Of a DNA stretch of 64,000 nucleotides, positions 52,136-60,919 are shown piece by piece. Location: positions 1,387,146 to 1,451,145 of the forward strand of contig NZ_JAGSOJ010000001.1 of assembly GCF_023684385.1 (NCBI RefSeq), read 5' to 3'. Under the pieces are notes generated by a model that was not told the origin of the DNA, searched no databases, and was given only the letters and a program-made list of their open reading frames with translations. The stretch is from Oceanirhabdus seepicola. Its GTDB lineage: Bacteria; Bacillota; Clostridia; Clostridiales; Clostridiaceae. A program made the position numbers and the translations under genes. Each line of letters begins with the position of its first letter. Positions within the stretch are counted from its first letter, which is position 1.

Positions 52136-54208
52136 TTAGGCCTCAAATACTTCGTTTAATTCCTCAGTTCCTTCTACTACAAATTTTCCATCTCTGATTA
52201 TATCTATTTTCTCTCCATCAAATGTGACAACAGATATGAAATCAATCTCCTCATATGGTAATGTGATATCTGTATGAACATTTGTATATGCTTCATCAAC
52301 ATTTTCTTTTCTCTTTATTGAATGTTCGTTATCCTTTGCCACTATCTCCTTCTTATTAATCAAATTATAAACCTTAAGATCTTCTGCCCTGCTATAACAA
52401 GTATCTCCTATTGCAAAGTGAGGACCCATTTTCTCAATTATAAGAACAGGTAGTACATCTATAATGTCATATTTTTTAGCCATCATATATGCAACTGTAT
52501 TAGTTCCAATTGCAAACTCACCTAATGGCAATTTATCATGTAGTTCCAAAAGATTCTCTTTAACATATTGTTTATTCTTTTCTTCATCATCAAAGTTTGT
52601 ACAACCATATGAATCTACATATCCATCTTTGAATTGAAGTTTAAGATTTTCATATTTAAGATCTAAGAAAGTTTCCCTAAGATGAAGAACTCCTTCTGTT
52701 CCTTTTAACTGCGGAGTTGTGAACACTTCTCCTAAAGGGATGTTTACATCTGCTACGCAATTAAAGAAGTTAGTTTCCTTATCACTATCATTTAACTTAG
52801 GAAGCTTAACTTTAATATCAGTTTCATTGCCATCTTTCCCTTTGATATGAATATAATCACCTTTATCAAGAACATCTATAATATGTTGCTGAATAATCTC
52901 ATATTTCTCATTCTCCATCATATTCATCTCAAGAGTATCCTCAAATATTTCTTCAAATCTCTCTCCAATCTCTGGAGTTGGAAATGCAATTATACAGAAT
53001 GATGTATTCTCATCTGGGTAAAACTCATCAATTATTTGGTTAGTTTTTGATTCCATAATATTGATATATCCTTCTTGTTCAGAGGATATTTTTATGCTTT
53101 GCTCCTTCTTCTCAGGATTGAATGGCTTTTCACCAAAAGCTTCAATAATTATTGGACCAGTAGCTCTATCAAAATACTTCTTATTTAATTCAAATCCCTC
53201 TTTATATTTTTGAATAAATAATTCTCCATACTCTTTTGTGAAGAATAATCCTCTATCAAACTTATGATCATATGAATATTGTTTATTTATATCACTAGAT
53301 AATACTCTCTGAATTGTAAAAGATAATCCAACTTTATTCAATTCCTCAATCATAGCTCTCAAAATCACTTCTTGTCCAATTGAATAAAGAACAGGTACAC
53401 TATCTCTATCCCCTCTATCCTTATTTTCTACAATAAATCCTCTCAAGTAGGCATCCACTATGGATTTTGCTAACTTATTAATTTTCTCTTTAGGATATTT
53501 ATTTAAAAACTCAGCAATCTTCATTTCATCTTCACTGATATACTTTCCATACTTGAAAAGGTATCTCAAGTCATTCAAATCATCATTTTTGAATAAATCG
53601 GTATACTGTGTAAATTCATGGTTCAGAGCTTCTTTCCAATATAAATAATCCCCTTTGAAGATTTCCTCTTCGCTACTTATAAACTCACAAACCATAATTC
53701 TAATATTTTTTTCTATATCATCTTTTCTACAAGCAACGGCTTCGTATATTTCTATAAATAATCCAGCTAAACTAGCTAGATCTATGACTCTTCCTCTAAA
53801 TATATAAGGAACACATTCAATTATATTTATATATATATAAGATAATGGCTGCCCAGCATCTTTTCCTAACTTATTAACCGCATATCTAGGATTAGCAAAA
53901 CTCTTTTCATAATTCTCTGAATTAATGTCACTGTATAATTCTAAATTTTCTCTTTTAAGCTCTTCAAATGAAAGCTTTGTAAAATGATCATCATTTAGAG
54001 TTTCTTGTTTTTCTATTAACTTGATTAAGAATTGTCCTACTGTACTAAAATACTCATTTATTCCATATTGGAACCCTTCTGAATTCTTTTCTTGTGTTAG
54101 AAATTCTTCACTAGTTTGAACAACCACTCTCAATTTAATTAACTGATTCTCCAACCCCTCTATAGCTTTTAAATTTTTTTCTCCATAAAATTCTCTATTT
54201 ATAGCCAT
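52136..54208 (-). CDS. M29-like aminopeptidase
   Basis: 690 residues. The C-terminal half matches the thermophilic aminopeptidase (M29/AmpS) pattern: FTTPQLKGTEGVLH, LGEFAIGTNTVAYMMAKKY, EKMGPHFAIGDTCYS and VHTDITLPYEEID give the Glu, His and Asp metal ligands. The N-terminal 250 residues are extra, making it larger than the usual 400-residue M29. It removes N-terminal residues from peptides in the cytosol. The stop lies only 12 bases from palindrome copy 9. Confidence 0.78.
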   Translation of the reverse strand: MAINREFYGEKNLKAIEGLENQLIKLRVVVQTSEEFLTQEKNSEGFQYGINEYFSTVGQFLIKLIEKQETLNDDHFTKLSFEELKRENLELYSDINSENYEKSFANPRYAVNKLGKDAGQPLSYIYINIIECVPYIFRGRVIDLASLAGLFIEIYEAVACRKDDIEKNIRIMVCEFISSEEEIFKGDYLYWKEALNHEFTQYTDLFKNDDLNDLRYLFKYGKYISEDEMKIAEFLNKYPKEKINKLAKSIVDAYLRGFIVENKDRGDRDSVPVLYSIGQEVILRAMIEELNKVGLSFTIQRVLSSDINKQYSYDHKFDRGLFFTKEYGELFIQKYKEGFELNKKYFDRATGPIIIEAFGEKPFNPEKKEQSIKISSEQEGYINIMESKTNQIIDEFYPDENTSFCIIAFPTPEIGERFEEIFEDTLEMNMMENEKYEIIQQHIIDVLDKGDYIHIKGKDGNETDIKVKLPKLNDSDKETNFFNCVADVNIPLGEVFTTPQLKGTEGVLHLRETFLDLKYENLKLQFKDGYVDSYGCTNFDDEEKNKQYVKENLLELHDKLPLGEFAIGTNTVAYMMAKKYDIIDVLPVLIIEKMGPHFAIGDTCYSRAEDLKVYNLINKKEIVAKDNEHSIKRKENVDEAYTNVHTDITLPYEEIDFISVVTFDGEKIDIIRDGKFVVEGTEELNEVFEA

Positions 54209-54303
54209 CTATTTTCCCCCTAATTTCATTTATAATGTATTATACTTTTGCTAAACATACCCTATACAATAAAATCTTAAATTAATACCCTATTTATCTA
54301 GTC

Positions 54304-55122
54304 CTATGCCTCTTTAACTCTCACAAGCCAGTCATTAATTAATGAATTAAATAATTTTTCCTGTTCTATATGTAACTGATGTCCTGCTCTATCCAATATA
54401 GAGAAAGTCGCTCTCGGAAAATTCTCCAATATATTCCACGCATCCTTATACCCAACACAAATGTCTTGTTTTCCTAACAATATAAGAACAGGTTTATCAA
54501 CTTTTTTATCTGCCTTATCTACATCAAATGAAAACCCATAACCATTTTGTTGAATCCTTTGTAAAAAATCGCCATCTGCCATATCAAACCCAGGCATTAG
54601 TTCATTTTTCCATCTTTCATAGATTCTTTTACTTTGAACCACAAAGGCATAATTAAGATCTTCAGCATCCTCTTCTGGTAGTTTTGATAATAACTTATCA
54701 TCTTTTAATAAAACAACATTCTCTTCAACCCTTCGTTTTTTATGATCTGGTATTATAAGTGGACAAATTAATAACATACCATCTATCCTATCAGCCATTT
54801 TGTGAATTATTCCTCTTGCCAGATATCCACCATATGATTGACCTGCAAGTAGAAAATTTTCATTGGGTATGATTTTATCAATAAAACTAATTAAAATATC
54901 AAGCATATCATCAGAACTCTTAATCCATTCTGCCCCCTCTGATTTCCCCATACCTGGCAAGTCAAGATATATTCTTTTATAACCATCTTTATCACTAAAT
55001 ACAGGTTCCATACATCCAGCCATCATTCTGTGTTCTAAATAATAACCATGCAGCATAACAATTGGTTTTCCCTCACCTATGATTTCATAGTTTATAGATA
55101 CATTTTTTATCTTACATTCCAT
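54304..55122 (-). CDS. Alpha/beta hydrolase
   Basis: 272 residues. IVMLHGYYLEHRMM is the oxyanion loop. LLAGQSYGGYLARGI carries the nucleophile in GQSYGG, ILLGKQDICVGYKD the acid, and DRAGHQLHIEQ the His. No signal peptide. AAAGGAGAG precedes ATG 55122. The family has many substrates and none can be assigned. Confidence 0.87.
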   Translation of the reverse strand: MECKIKNVSINYEIIGEGKPIVMLHGYYLEHRMMAGCMEPVFSDKDGYKRIYLDLPGMGKSEGAEWIKSSDDMLDILISFIDKIIPNENFLLAGQSYGGYLARGIIHKMADRIDGMLLICPLIIPDHKKRRVEENVVLLKDDKLLSKLPEEDAEDLNYAFVVQSKRIYERWKNELMPGFDMADGDFLQRIQQNGYGFSFDVDKADKKVDKPVLILLGKQDICVGYKDAWNILENFPRATFSILDRAGHQLHIEQEKLFNSLINDWLVRVKEA

Positions 55123-55170
55123 TGTTTTTCTCTCCTTTTCTCTAGTACTTTCGACGCATTTATTTCAATT

Positions 55171-55238
55171 GGGGACGGTTCATTAAAACTTATACAACGC
55201 TTGTCCAATTGACCTCTTCTAAATCTATGAACCGTCCC
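55171..55238. repeat. RAYT-linked palindrome, full copy 10
   Basis: GGGGACGGTTCATTAAAACTTAT...ATCTATGAACCGTCCC with CTTGTCCAATTGACC inside. Near twin of copy 11; the two enclose the 55267-56229 gene. Confidence 0.92.
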
Positions 55239-55266
55239 TTGCTTGTTCAATTGTACTCTTGTATAT

Positions 55267-56229
55267 TTATACATCATTTATATCTCTATTAATTGGTCTT
55301 CTCATAGATAATAGTATAGGATCAAAATATTTTTCCCAGAATTTATTTGCATATAAATTTGCACTTTCAAAGTCAACATGAATGTATGGAATATCATGTT
55401 CACGGCAATAATCATTTGCTGTTTTTAATAAATCAATTCCAATTTTTTTATTCCTATATTCTGATTTTATGTATACACCTATTTCATCAATCAAACCACA
55501 TTTTTTTACAGTCATATTAATCACATCATTATCATCGGCAATACTTAGATTAATAAAACCTACTGGAACTTCTTTATCCCATGCAATAAATACATTATCC
55601 CTTGATATAAATTCTAAAATTTCTTCCTTGCTATACTCTTCCCTATTCAAAAACAATGGCGCTGAAGCATAATATTTATTTGATTCTTCTACTAACTCAT
55701 ATAAAATATCTATATTTTCAGCAGTAGCTTTTCTGACTTCGCATACAGATTTTTCATTTGAATGAATATTTACATCATTAAATGCATCTATTAAATATGA
55801 GCCATAACCTAAATCAAATAAGATATTTTTCAACTTTACATCATTAAAAAATATAGTCCACATGTGATTAAAGATATTATTATTAACCCATTCTTGTGAA
55901 ATAGTCTTATACAATGCTAAATACACACTTTCTTTATATTCTTCAATAGCAGCATGTCCTATCGCAGGACAAAATGCTGAATCTTCTCCATTGAAAGGAA
56001 ACACATCATATGTTAAAAAACCTACTACTCTATTATCTAATTTTGCAACAATAGCATTATTATTTTTAATTTTCCAATTTAAAAATCTTTCAACTGATTT
56101 TGTATCATTCTTCCAAAATGATGGAAAAGAACTCTTATCACAATAACGGTTATATTGATTATGCCATATATCCTTTGCCTCATTAACATCTGCTAATTCC
56201 ATATTACTTATTTTTATTCTATTAATCAT
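55267..56229 (-). CDS. Tandem-domain GNAT acetyltransferase
   Basis: 320 residues from ATG 56229 (GGGGG 8 bases upstream; 56250 precedes it). Two GNAT-like halves. The second has VYIKSEYRNKKIGIDLLKTANDYC as acetyl-CoA motif A and YANKFWEKYF as motif B. The first half is degenerate (AIVAKLDNRVVGFLTYDVFP). Substrate unknown. Both sides are bounded by twin palindromes (55171 and 56261), so it looks like a gene cassette. Confidence 0.83.
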   Translation of the reverse strand: MINRIKISNMELADVNEAKDIWHNQYNRYCDKSSFPSFWKNDTKSVERFLNWKIKNNNAIVAKLDNRVVGFLTYDVFPFNGEDSAFCPAIGHAAIEEYKESVYLALYKTISQEWVNNNIFNHMWTIFFNDVKLKNILFDLGYGSYLIDAFNDVNIHSNEKSVCEVRKATAENIDILYELVEESNKYYASAPLFLNREEYSKEEILEFISRDNVFIAWDKEVPVGFINLSIADDNDVINMTVKKCGLIDEIGVYIKSEYRNKKIGIDLLKTANDYCREHDIPYIHVDFESANLYANKFWEKYFDPILLSMRRPINRDINDV

Positions 56230-56260
56230 TCTCATTTCCCCCAATATCATTTGTTTAATA

Positions 56261-56329
56261 GGGACGGTTCATTCAAACTTATAAATACTTGTCCCAATTC
56301 CCTCTTCTAAAAAATCTATGAACCGTCCC
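56261..56329. repeat. RAYT-linked palindrome, full copy 11
   Basis: GGGACGGTTCATTCAAACTTATAA...ATCTATGAACCGTCCC with CTTGTCCCAATTCCC inside, followed by TTGTTTGTCC. Confidence 0.92.
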
Positions 56330-56367
56330 TTGTTTGTCCATTCTCCACTCTTTATATTTAAATCACA

Positions 56368-56386
56368 GTTTTAATGAACCGTCCCC
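56368..56386. repeat. RAYT-linked palindrome, solo right arm
   Basis: GTTTTAATGAACCGTCCCC, followed by AATTGGCACGCTTGTCC. Confidence 0.8.
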
Positions 56387-56475
56387 AATTGGCACGCTTG
56401 TCCAATCATCACTCTTCATCTATTCAACATTATTACCCCTCTCAAACTTGTATAACATAAACTTTCCCCTATTCT

Positions 56476-57492
56476 CTATAAAGCCTTTCCAAATTCAACA
56501 CTATCTTCTCTTATACACTTCTCTAACCGCACTCTTAACCCAGGCATCCACTCTGGCTCATTCTCAACAACCTCTTCACATGATCTTACCGTACGCATAT
56601 ATCCATATAGATTCCCGAACCTTTTAAATATATCCCTATGTTTAAATATTTCTTCATCTATTTCTTTCTCACTTTTATATCCCTCTAAGAACGCCTGTTC
56701 AAAAGACTCTTTATCCTGTGCTTCTACTTCTTCTGCTATACTCTCTAGTGCTTGAACAATATCCATCACAAACCAATGATACATAGAATCATCAAAATCA
56801 ATCACAGTCATAGTATTATTTTCAACATTATAAATAATATTATCTAACTCAAAATCGTAGTGTATCAATCCAAAGTTTGAATCTTCTATTGGAAGAGTCA
56901 CAAAAAACTCTTTCAATAACTCCAACTCCTTAAGCGCTAATTTATCATCAATTGTCTTTAAATATATTTTCATTTTTTCGAATACATCCAAAAAACTAGA
57001 CCTATTCTTCTTTTCACACTCTGTACTCAAGTTGTGCAATTTTCCTAGATTCTTTCCATGTTCATACATTATACTTTCATTTAATTCTGCGTCCTCTAGG
57101 CTTCCACCTTTTGCTCCTTTAAAAAGAGATGCTATAAATGTTCCATACTCTGTTTCGATAATTTCAACTCTCTTGTTTGATTTTGAAGGTATAGATTCTA
57201 CTGCTTCATATCCTTTATTTCTTAGATATTGCACAAATTCTATCTCATCAACAACTTGCCCATATTGTTTTTCCTCAATAGGAGCATATCTTAAAAACAT
57301 TATTTCTCCATCTTTTTTTACAATATATATAGAATTTGATGAAGCTCTATAGAAGCTAGTAACATTCTCACCATTTTTAAAACGATTCCAACCTTCATCC
57401 TCTGTATTTATTACTTCATTCCCATCTATCCATAACTTCAGTATTAATTCTGCTAACTTATCATTATTAATTAAATATTTCAATTTCATCAT
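56476..57492 (-). CDS. Phosphotransferase of the APH/choline-kinase fold
   Basis: 338 residues. IYIVKKDGEIMFLRYAP is the N-lobe Lys strand. GLIHYDFELDNIIYN is the catalytic loop (HxDxxxxN), and TVIDFDDSMYHWFVMDI carries the metal-binding Asp. It phosphorylates a small molecule such as an aminoglycoside, choline or homoserine; the substrate is unknown. ATG at 57492 or 57489; both fit. Confidence 0.85.
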   Translation of the reverse strand: MMKLKYLINNDKLAELILKLWIDGNEVINTEDEGWNRFKNGENVTSFYRASSNSIYIVKKDGEIMFLRYAPIEEKQYGQVVDEIEFVQYLRNKGYEAVESIPSKSNKRVEIIETEYGTFIASLFKGAKGGSLEDAELNESIMYEHGKNLGKLHNLSTECEKKNRSSFLDVFEKMKIYLKTIDDKLALKELELLKEFFVTLPIEDSNFGLIHYDFELDNIIYNVENNTMTVIDFDDSMYHWFVMDIVQALESIAEEVEAQDKESFEQAFLEGYKSEKEIDEEIFKHRDIFKRFGNLYGYMRTVRSCEEVVENEPEWMPGLRVRLEKCIREDSVEFGKAL

Positions 57493-57638
57493 ATATACTT
57501 CACTCCATGATTTCTTATTTTATAAAACCTCCAACCGAAATTAAACTATTAGTTCGTATGATTACGTGCTTCATTCCGCTCACTCCCATCTCAAGTTTAT
57601 AGTCATTACTTCTATTTTATAATCTTTTAACAACAAAA

Positions 57639-57676
57639 AATAGGTATCATTTGATTATAATCAAATGATACCTATT
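57639..57676 (-). terminator. Terminator of the Eis-like gene
   Basis: AAATAGGTATCATTTGATTA and its inverse form an almost perfect 19-bp stem. On the minus strand TTTTTTGTTG follows, 100 bases past the stop at 57776 and beyond palindrome copy 12. Confidence 0.8.
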
Positions 57677-57688
57677 TAGAAAACAAGC

Positions 57689-57762
57689 GGGGGACGGTTC
57701 ATAAACCTTCCGTAATACTTGTCCTATCGACTTTTCCCAGGAAATTTATGAACCGTCCCCGG
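57689..57762. repeat. RAYT-linked palindrome, full copy 12
   Basis: CGGGGGACGGTTCATAAA...TTTATGAACCGTCCCCGG with CTTGTCCTATCGAC inside and AACAAGC on the left flank. It is the rightmost copy in the window. Confidence 0.92.
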
Positions 57763-57775
57763 TTTATCTTACTGT

Positions 57776-58960
57776 TTATACCATATCTAAAGTAGACATC
57801 CACCAATTAACCTTTAATCTATCTGCTAACTGTTTTAACTCCTCAGTCAATTCAATATCATCATACCAAAATCCAAATATTTTTCTAATAAATGCATTCC
57901 TAATATTTTTATCTGTTTTTTTATCCATGTACTTCAATTTATCCTTAATTTCCTCACATTCAATTCCTTCAATGTTGACTACAAGTTTTTCTTTCATCAT
58001 TTCCCATACACCATCATAATCCGTGATCTTTATTGATCCACAATTATTGATTATAATATCTCCTGATATATACTTTAATAGCTTATTTATAGGACTATCT
58101 CCATATGGTGCTAATATGGTCACCTTCTCTAAATTTTCTTTCTTCATATGATTCATAAGCAACTTAACTGCACAATCTACATCTCCTTGAATCTCTGGAA
58201 TAAAATCTGTATTCTTTCCATACTGAACAAAATACGCTTCCTTACCATTTTCCTCTAGGTATGACCACTTTAAGTTCTTCCTTGAAAGATGAGTTTTCCA
58301 CATCTCATCATCCCTGACAATTCCACTTTCGAACTTTGAATACATCTTCTTCAGTGATGGAATATGTTCAACTGTTGGAGTCAAAGGATTACATTCTTTT
58401 ATATCAGGGAAATATCGCTCAATATCTCTCATATAAACAGTTAACTTAAAATAGCTCCCAGCATAGTCCCATCCATAATTTCTATACCTGTATCTATCTC
58501 CAGATAACCATGATAAATGATATTTGTCTTCTTTCATTATCTCTATTGCATCATTTAGAGATGATGACATTCCACCCTTGCCTCTATATTCCTCAACTGC
58601 AAATACAGATCCTATTCCACCTAAGTCAAGTACTATATCTTGCCCTGCACATTTTGCTCTGAGTTTCTGTGGGAAGATTCCTAATCCACTTGTTATCTCT
58701 CCATCTTCCTCATTTATATAATTCCATTGAGCCATCTTTTGGGCTTGTCCGCACTTCACGCCACTCGCACTACTTACATCACCCAAATCATTACTTTCCC
58801 CCATATTAACCATATCCTCACTTGGATAAATATGTGGCAGATTCTTCATAAACCATTTATCTTCCTTCATACCATAAGCCTTGTCTAATATTCTAAGAAA
58901 TTCACTATATCTCTCAATTGGTAGTTTCTTAAGTTTGATTTCCTTATTTTTATTCTCCAT
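57776..58960 (-). CDS. Eis-like GNAT acetyltransferase
   Basis: 394 residues. Three-part Eis layout: an N-terminal GNAT with GGIGSVFAVEEYRGKGGMSSSLNDAI (acetyl-CoA loop RGKGGMSS), WLSGDRYRYRNYGWDYAG, a second GNAT-like domain, and a C-terminal SCP2-like region. Eis-type enzymes acetylate aminoglycosides or other amines. About 24 residues (GESNDLGDVSSASGVKCGQA, near residues 53-75) look inserted in the first domain. Ends 14 bases from palindrome copy 12. Confidence 0.85.
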   Translation of the reverse strand: MENKNKEIKLKKLPIERYSEFLRILDKAYGMKEDKWFMKNLPHIYPSEDMVNMGESNDLGDVSSASGVKCGQAQKMAQWNYINEEDGEITSGLGIFPQKLRAKCAGQDIVLDLGGIGSVFAVEEYRGKGGMSSSLNDAIEIMKEDKYHLSWLSGDRYRYRNYGWDYAGSYFKLTVYMRDIERYFPDIKECNPLTPTVEHIPSLKKMYSKFESGIVRDDEMWKTHLSRKNLKWSYLEENGKEAYFVQYGKNTDFIPEIQGDVDCAVKLLMNHMKKENLEKVTILAPYGDSPINKLLKYISGDIIINNCGSIKITDYDGVWEMMKEKLVVNIEGIECEEIKDKLKYMDKKTDKNIRNAFIRKIFGFWYDDIELTEELKQLADRLKVNWWMSTLDMV

Positions 58961-59174
58961 TTTCCCACTCCCTATGTATATATCCTTGCTAACTATTAAT
59001 ATTAACTAGATTTATATTTTGATTTCACATTTTCTTTACTGAGAGCTTGTACCATAATTACAATACAATATACTTCCAGCCCTCACTATAAATTCACCTT
59101 AGCTATTATTATACTATTTTCACTGTTTAACATGTTGTAATTTTCTTAATAATTAGCATTATATGTATTGTATA

Positions 59175-59744
59175 TTAATTTTTTACCTTCAATAACTTCT
59201 CTATATCTTCATCACCCACACTTTCAAATTTTAATAATTCATCATATGGATTTCCACTTAAATTCAAATATTTTGCAAATGCAGGTTCTGTCTTCAATCC
59301 ATTATTTTTATATTTTATAATTATATCCTTCACTTTACTTCCACCAAAGTTTAAAATTCTATTTTCAATAATCATATGTCTATACCCATTTTGTTTTTCC
59401 ACAGACAATGCTTCTGCATATAGTTCGATTTCAAATTCATCAACAAAAAAATTCGCCACAAAAACTTCTTTATCATAATAAATCATTCTATTAATAGAAA
59501 AATCATTATAATTCCCAAATGAGTTTTGTACCAATTGCTCAAATTTATCAAAATCATAAACTTCACATGCTATATCTAAATCACTTTTTTCAATATCAAT
59601 TTCTATGGGAATTGTTCCAATTAATATTGGGTCATACCCTTTTAGTATTTCAAAAATATTAGTTTTTATAAGAACATCATAAGCAGATTTTTGTTTTCTT
59701 GAGCCACTATATAAATATTTTATATTTCTCCAATCTGATTCCAT
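59175..59744 (-). CDS. DUF4269 family protein
   Basis: 189 residues from ATG 59744, which has AAGGAGG 4 bases upstream; a frame to 59786 is longer but lacks an RBS. LIGTIPIEIDIEKSDLDIACEV is the family core (GTxPxxIDxxxSDLDI), an Asp-rich nucleotidyltransferase-like metal site. The rest has IEYAEALSVEKQNGYRHM-like sequence. Enzymatic role not established. The 58961-59174 gap holds no gene. Confidence 0.82.
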   Translation of the reverse strand: MESDWRNIKYLYSGSRKQKSAYDVLIKTNIFEILKGYDPILIGTIPIEIDIEKSDLDIACEVYDFDKFEQLVQNSFGNYNDFSINRMIYYDKEVFVANFFVDEFEIELYAEALSVEKQNGYRHMIIENRILNFGGSKVKDIIIKYKNNGLKTEPAFAKYLNLSGNPYDELLKFESVGDEDIEKLLKVKN

Positions 59745-59810
59745 AAAACCTCCTTGAATATATATTATGTAGTAGTTGTAGCTCATACAGTATTTCTACA
59801 ATATTTACAT

Positions 59811-59851
59811 TACAAAAAGAACTATTAACTTTTGTTATAGTTCTTTTTGTA
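59811..59851 (-). terminator. Terminator of the ABC transporter operon
   Basis: TACAAAAAGAACTAT and ATAGTTCTTTTTGTA form a 15-bp stem around TAACTTTTGTT. It lies about 70 bases past the last permease gene. Confidence 0.75.
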
Positions 59852-59923
59852 TTTTTTTACACCAATTACATATTTTATTACTTACATTCTAATGATAAAC
59901 AATTCCAGAAATAAAATCAATTA

Positions 59924-60919
59924 TTATTCTAATGATTTCGAAATATAATAATATGCAACATATCCTATAACAGTATGCGCCAATACTATAGCCATATTTT
60001 TAATCATACTTGTTACATCACCAAATTTTATTATACTCCAAAATCCTTCAAACATTGAATAGGTAGGAATTAGGTAAAATAACTTCTTAAACACCGTAAA
60101 TTCATTAGGCATAATGAACCCAATAACCGGAACAAATATAAATACAAGTAAAATAACTTTAATATAAATTATCCCCGAAATTAAATCTTTTGAAAATAAC
60201 CCTAAATACAATCCTAGACATGAAGAACAACATGCCGAAATTAAAGAAAAAAGAAATAAATATTGAAAATAAGCTTTTCCTATAAGAATAACTCCAGTTA
60301 CTGATGTTATTAAAATTGTACCTATTAGCCCAACTATAATCTTATAAATAATATATTGTTTAGTCGATACTGGCAGAATTTTATTGATATTATTTATACC
60401 ACATTCGTTCTCTTCAATTATGTTAAAGGCAATCAAAGTACTCCCCATGTATAAAGCAATTATCATTGTTAATGTCATGAGAAAATACTTCATTTCATTA
60501 TCTGAGTTAGGTAAAATTTCAGTACTTAATTTATTTACAGTATTATTTCCCCTTAAATAATTATCAATCACATCTAAATCTTTCAGAGCCCTAGTTGTCT
60601 CATTACCTTCAAGTACATACTTATAATCTCCTGCACTATGCTCTAATACAACTCCTATGATTTCATCTTTTGTAACTAACACTCTTTCTTTAACTTCATT
60701 TAAATCAGAGAATTCAGTAACAATTGCAATCTCTCTTAACTTTTTTATTGTTTCATCTGACAAATCATCTTTAATTACTGCAATTTGATTCCCCACGGTC
60801 ATCATATCTGGGGTATATACCCTTATGAATATTCCTAAGAAAATAGGAAGAAGTATTGAAATAATAATTATTTTATCCCTTAATACAAATTTAGATTGTA
60901 TATATAAAGAACTAATCAT
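59924..60919 (-). CDS. ABC transporter permease, second
   Basis: 331 residues: one N-terminal helix (IIIISILLPIFLGIFI), an extracellular domain of about 120 residues, then five helices (e.g. YFLMTLTMIIALYMGSTLIAF and LGLYLGLFSKDLISGIIYI). The ABC-2 type export permease layout is clear. Its start overlaps the previous gene's stop by one base, and it shares topology with 60919-61920, so the two form a heterodimer with the ATPase at 61913-62650. Confidence 0.86.
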   Translation of the reverse strand: MISSLYIQSKFVLRDKIIIISILLPIFLGIFIRVYTPDMMTVGNQIAVIKDDLSDETIKKLREIAIVTEFSDLNEVKERVLVTKDEIIGVVLEHSAGDYKYVLEGNETTRALKDLDVIDNYLRGNNTVNKLSTEILPNSDNEMKYFLMTLTMIIALYMGSTLIAFNIIEENECGINNINKILPVSTKQYIIYKIIVGLIGTILITSVTGVILIGKAYFQYLFLFSLISACCSSCLGLYLGLFSKDLISGIIYIKVILLVFIFVPVIGFIMPNEFTVFKKLFYLIPTYSMFEGFWSIIKFGDVTSMIKNMAIVLAHTVIGYVAYYYISKSLE

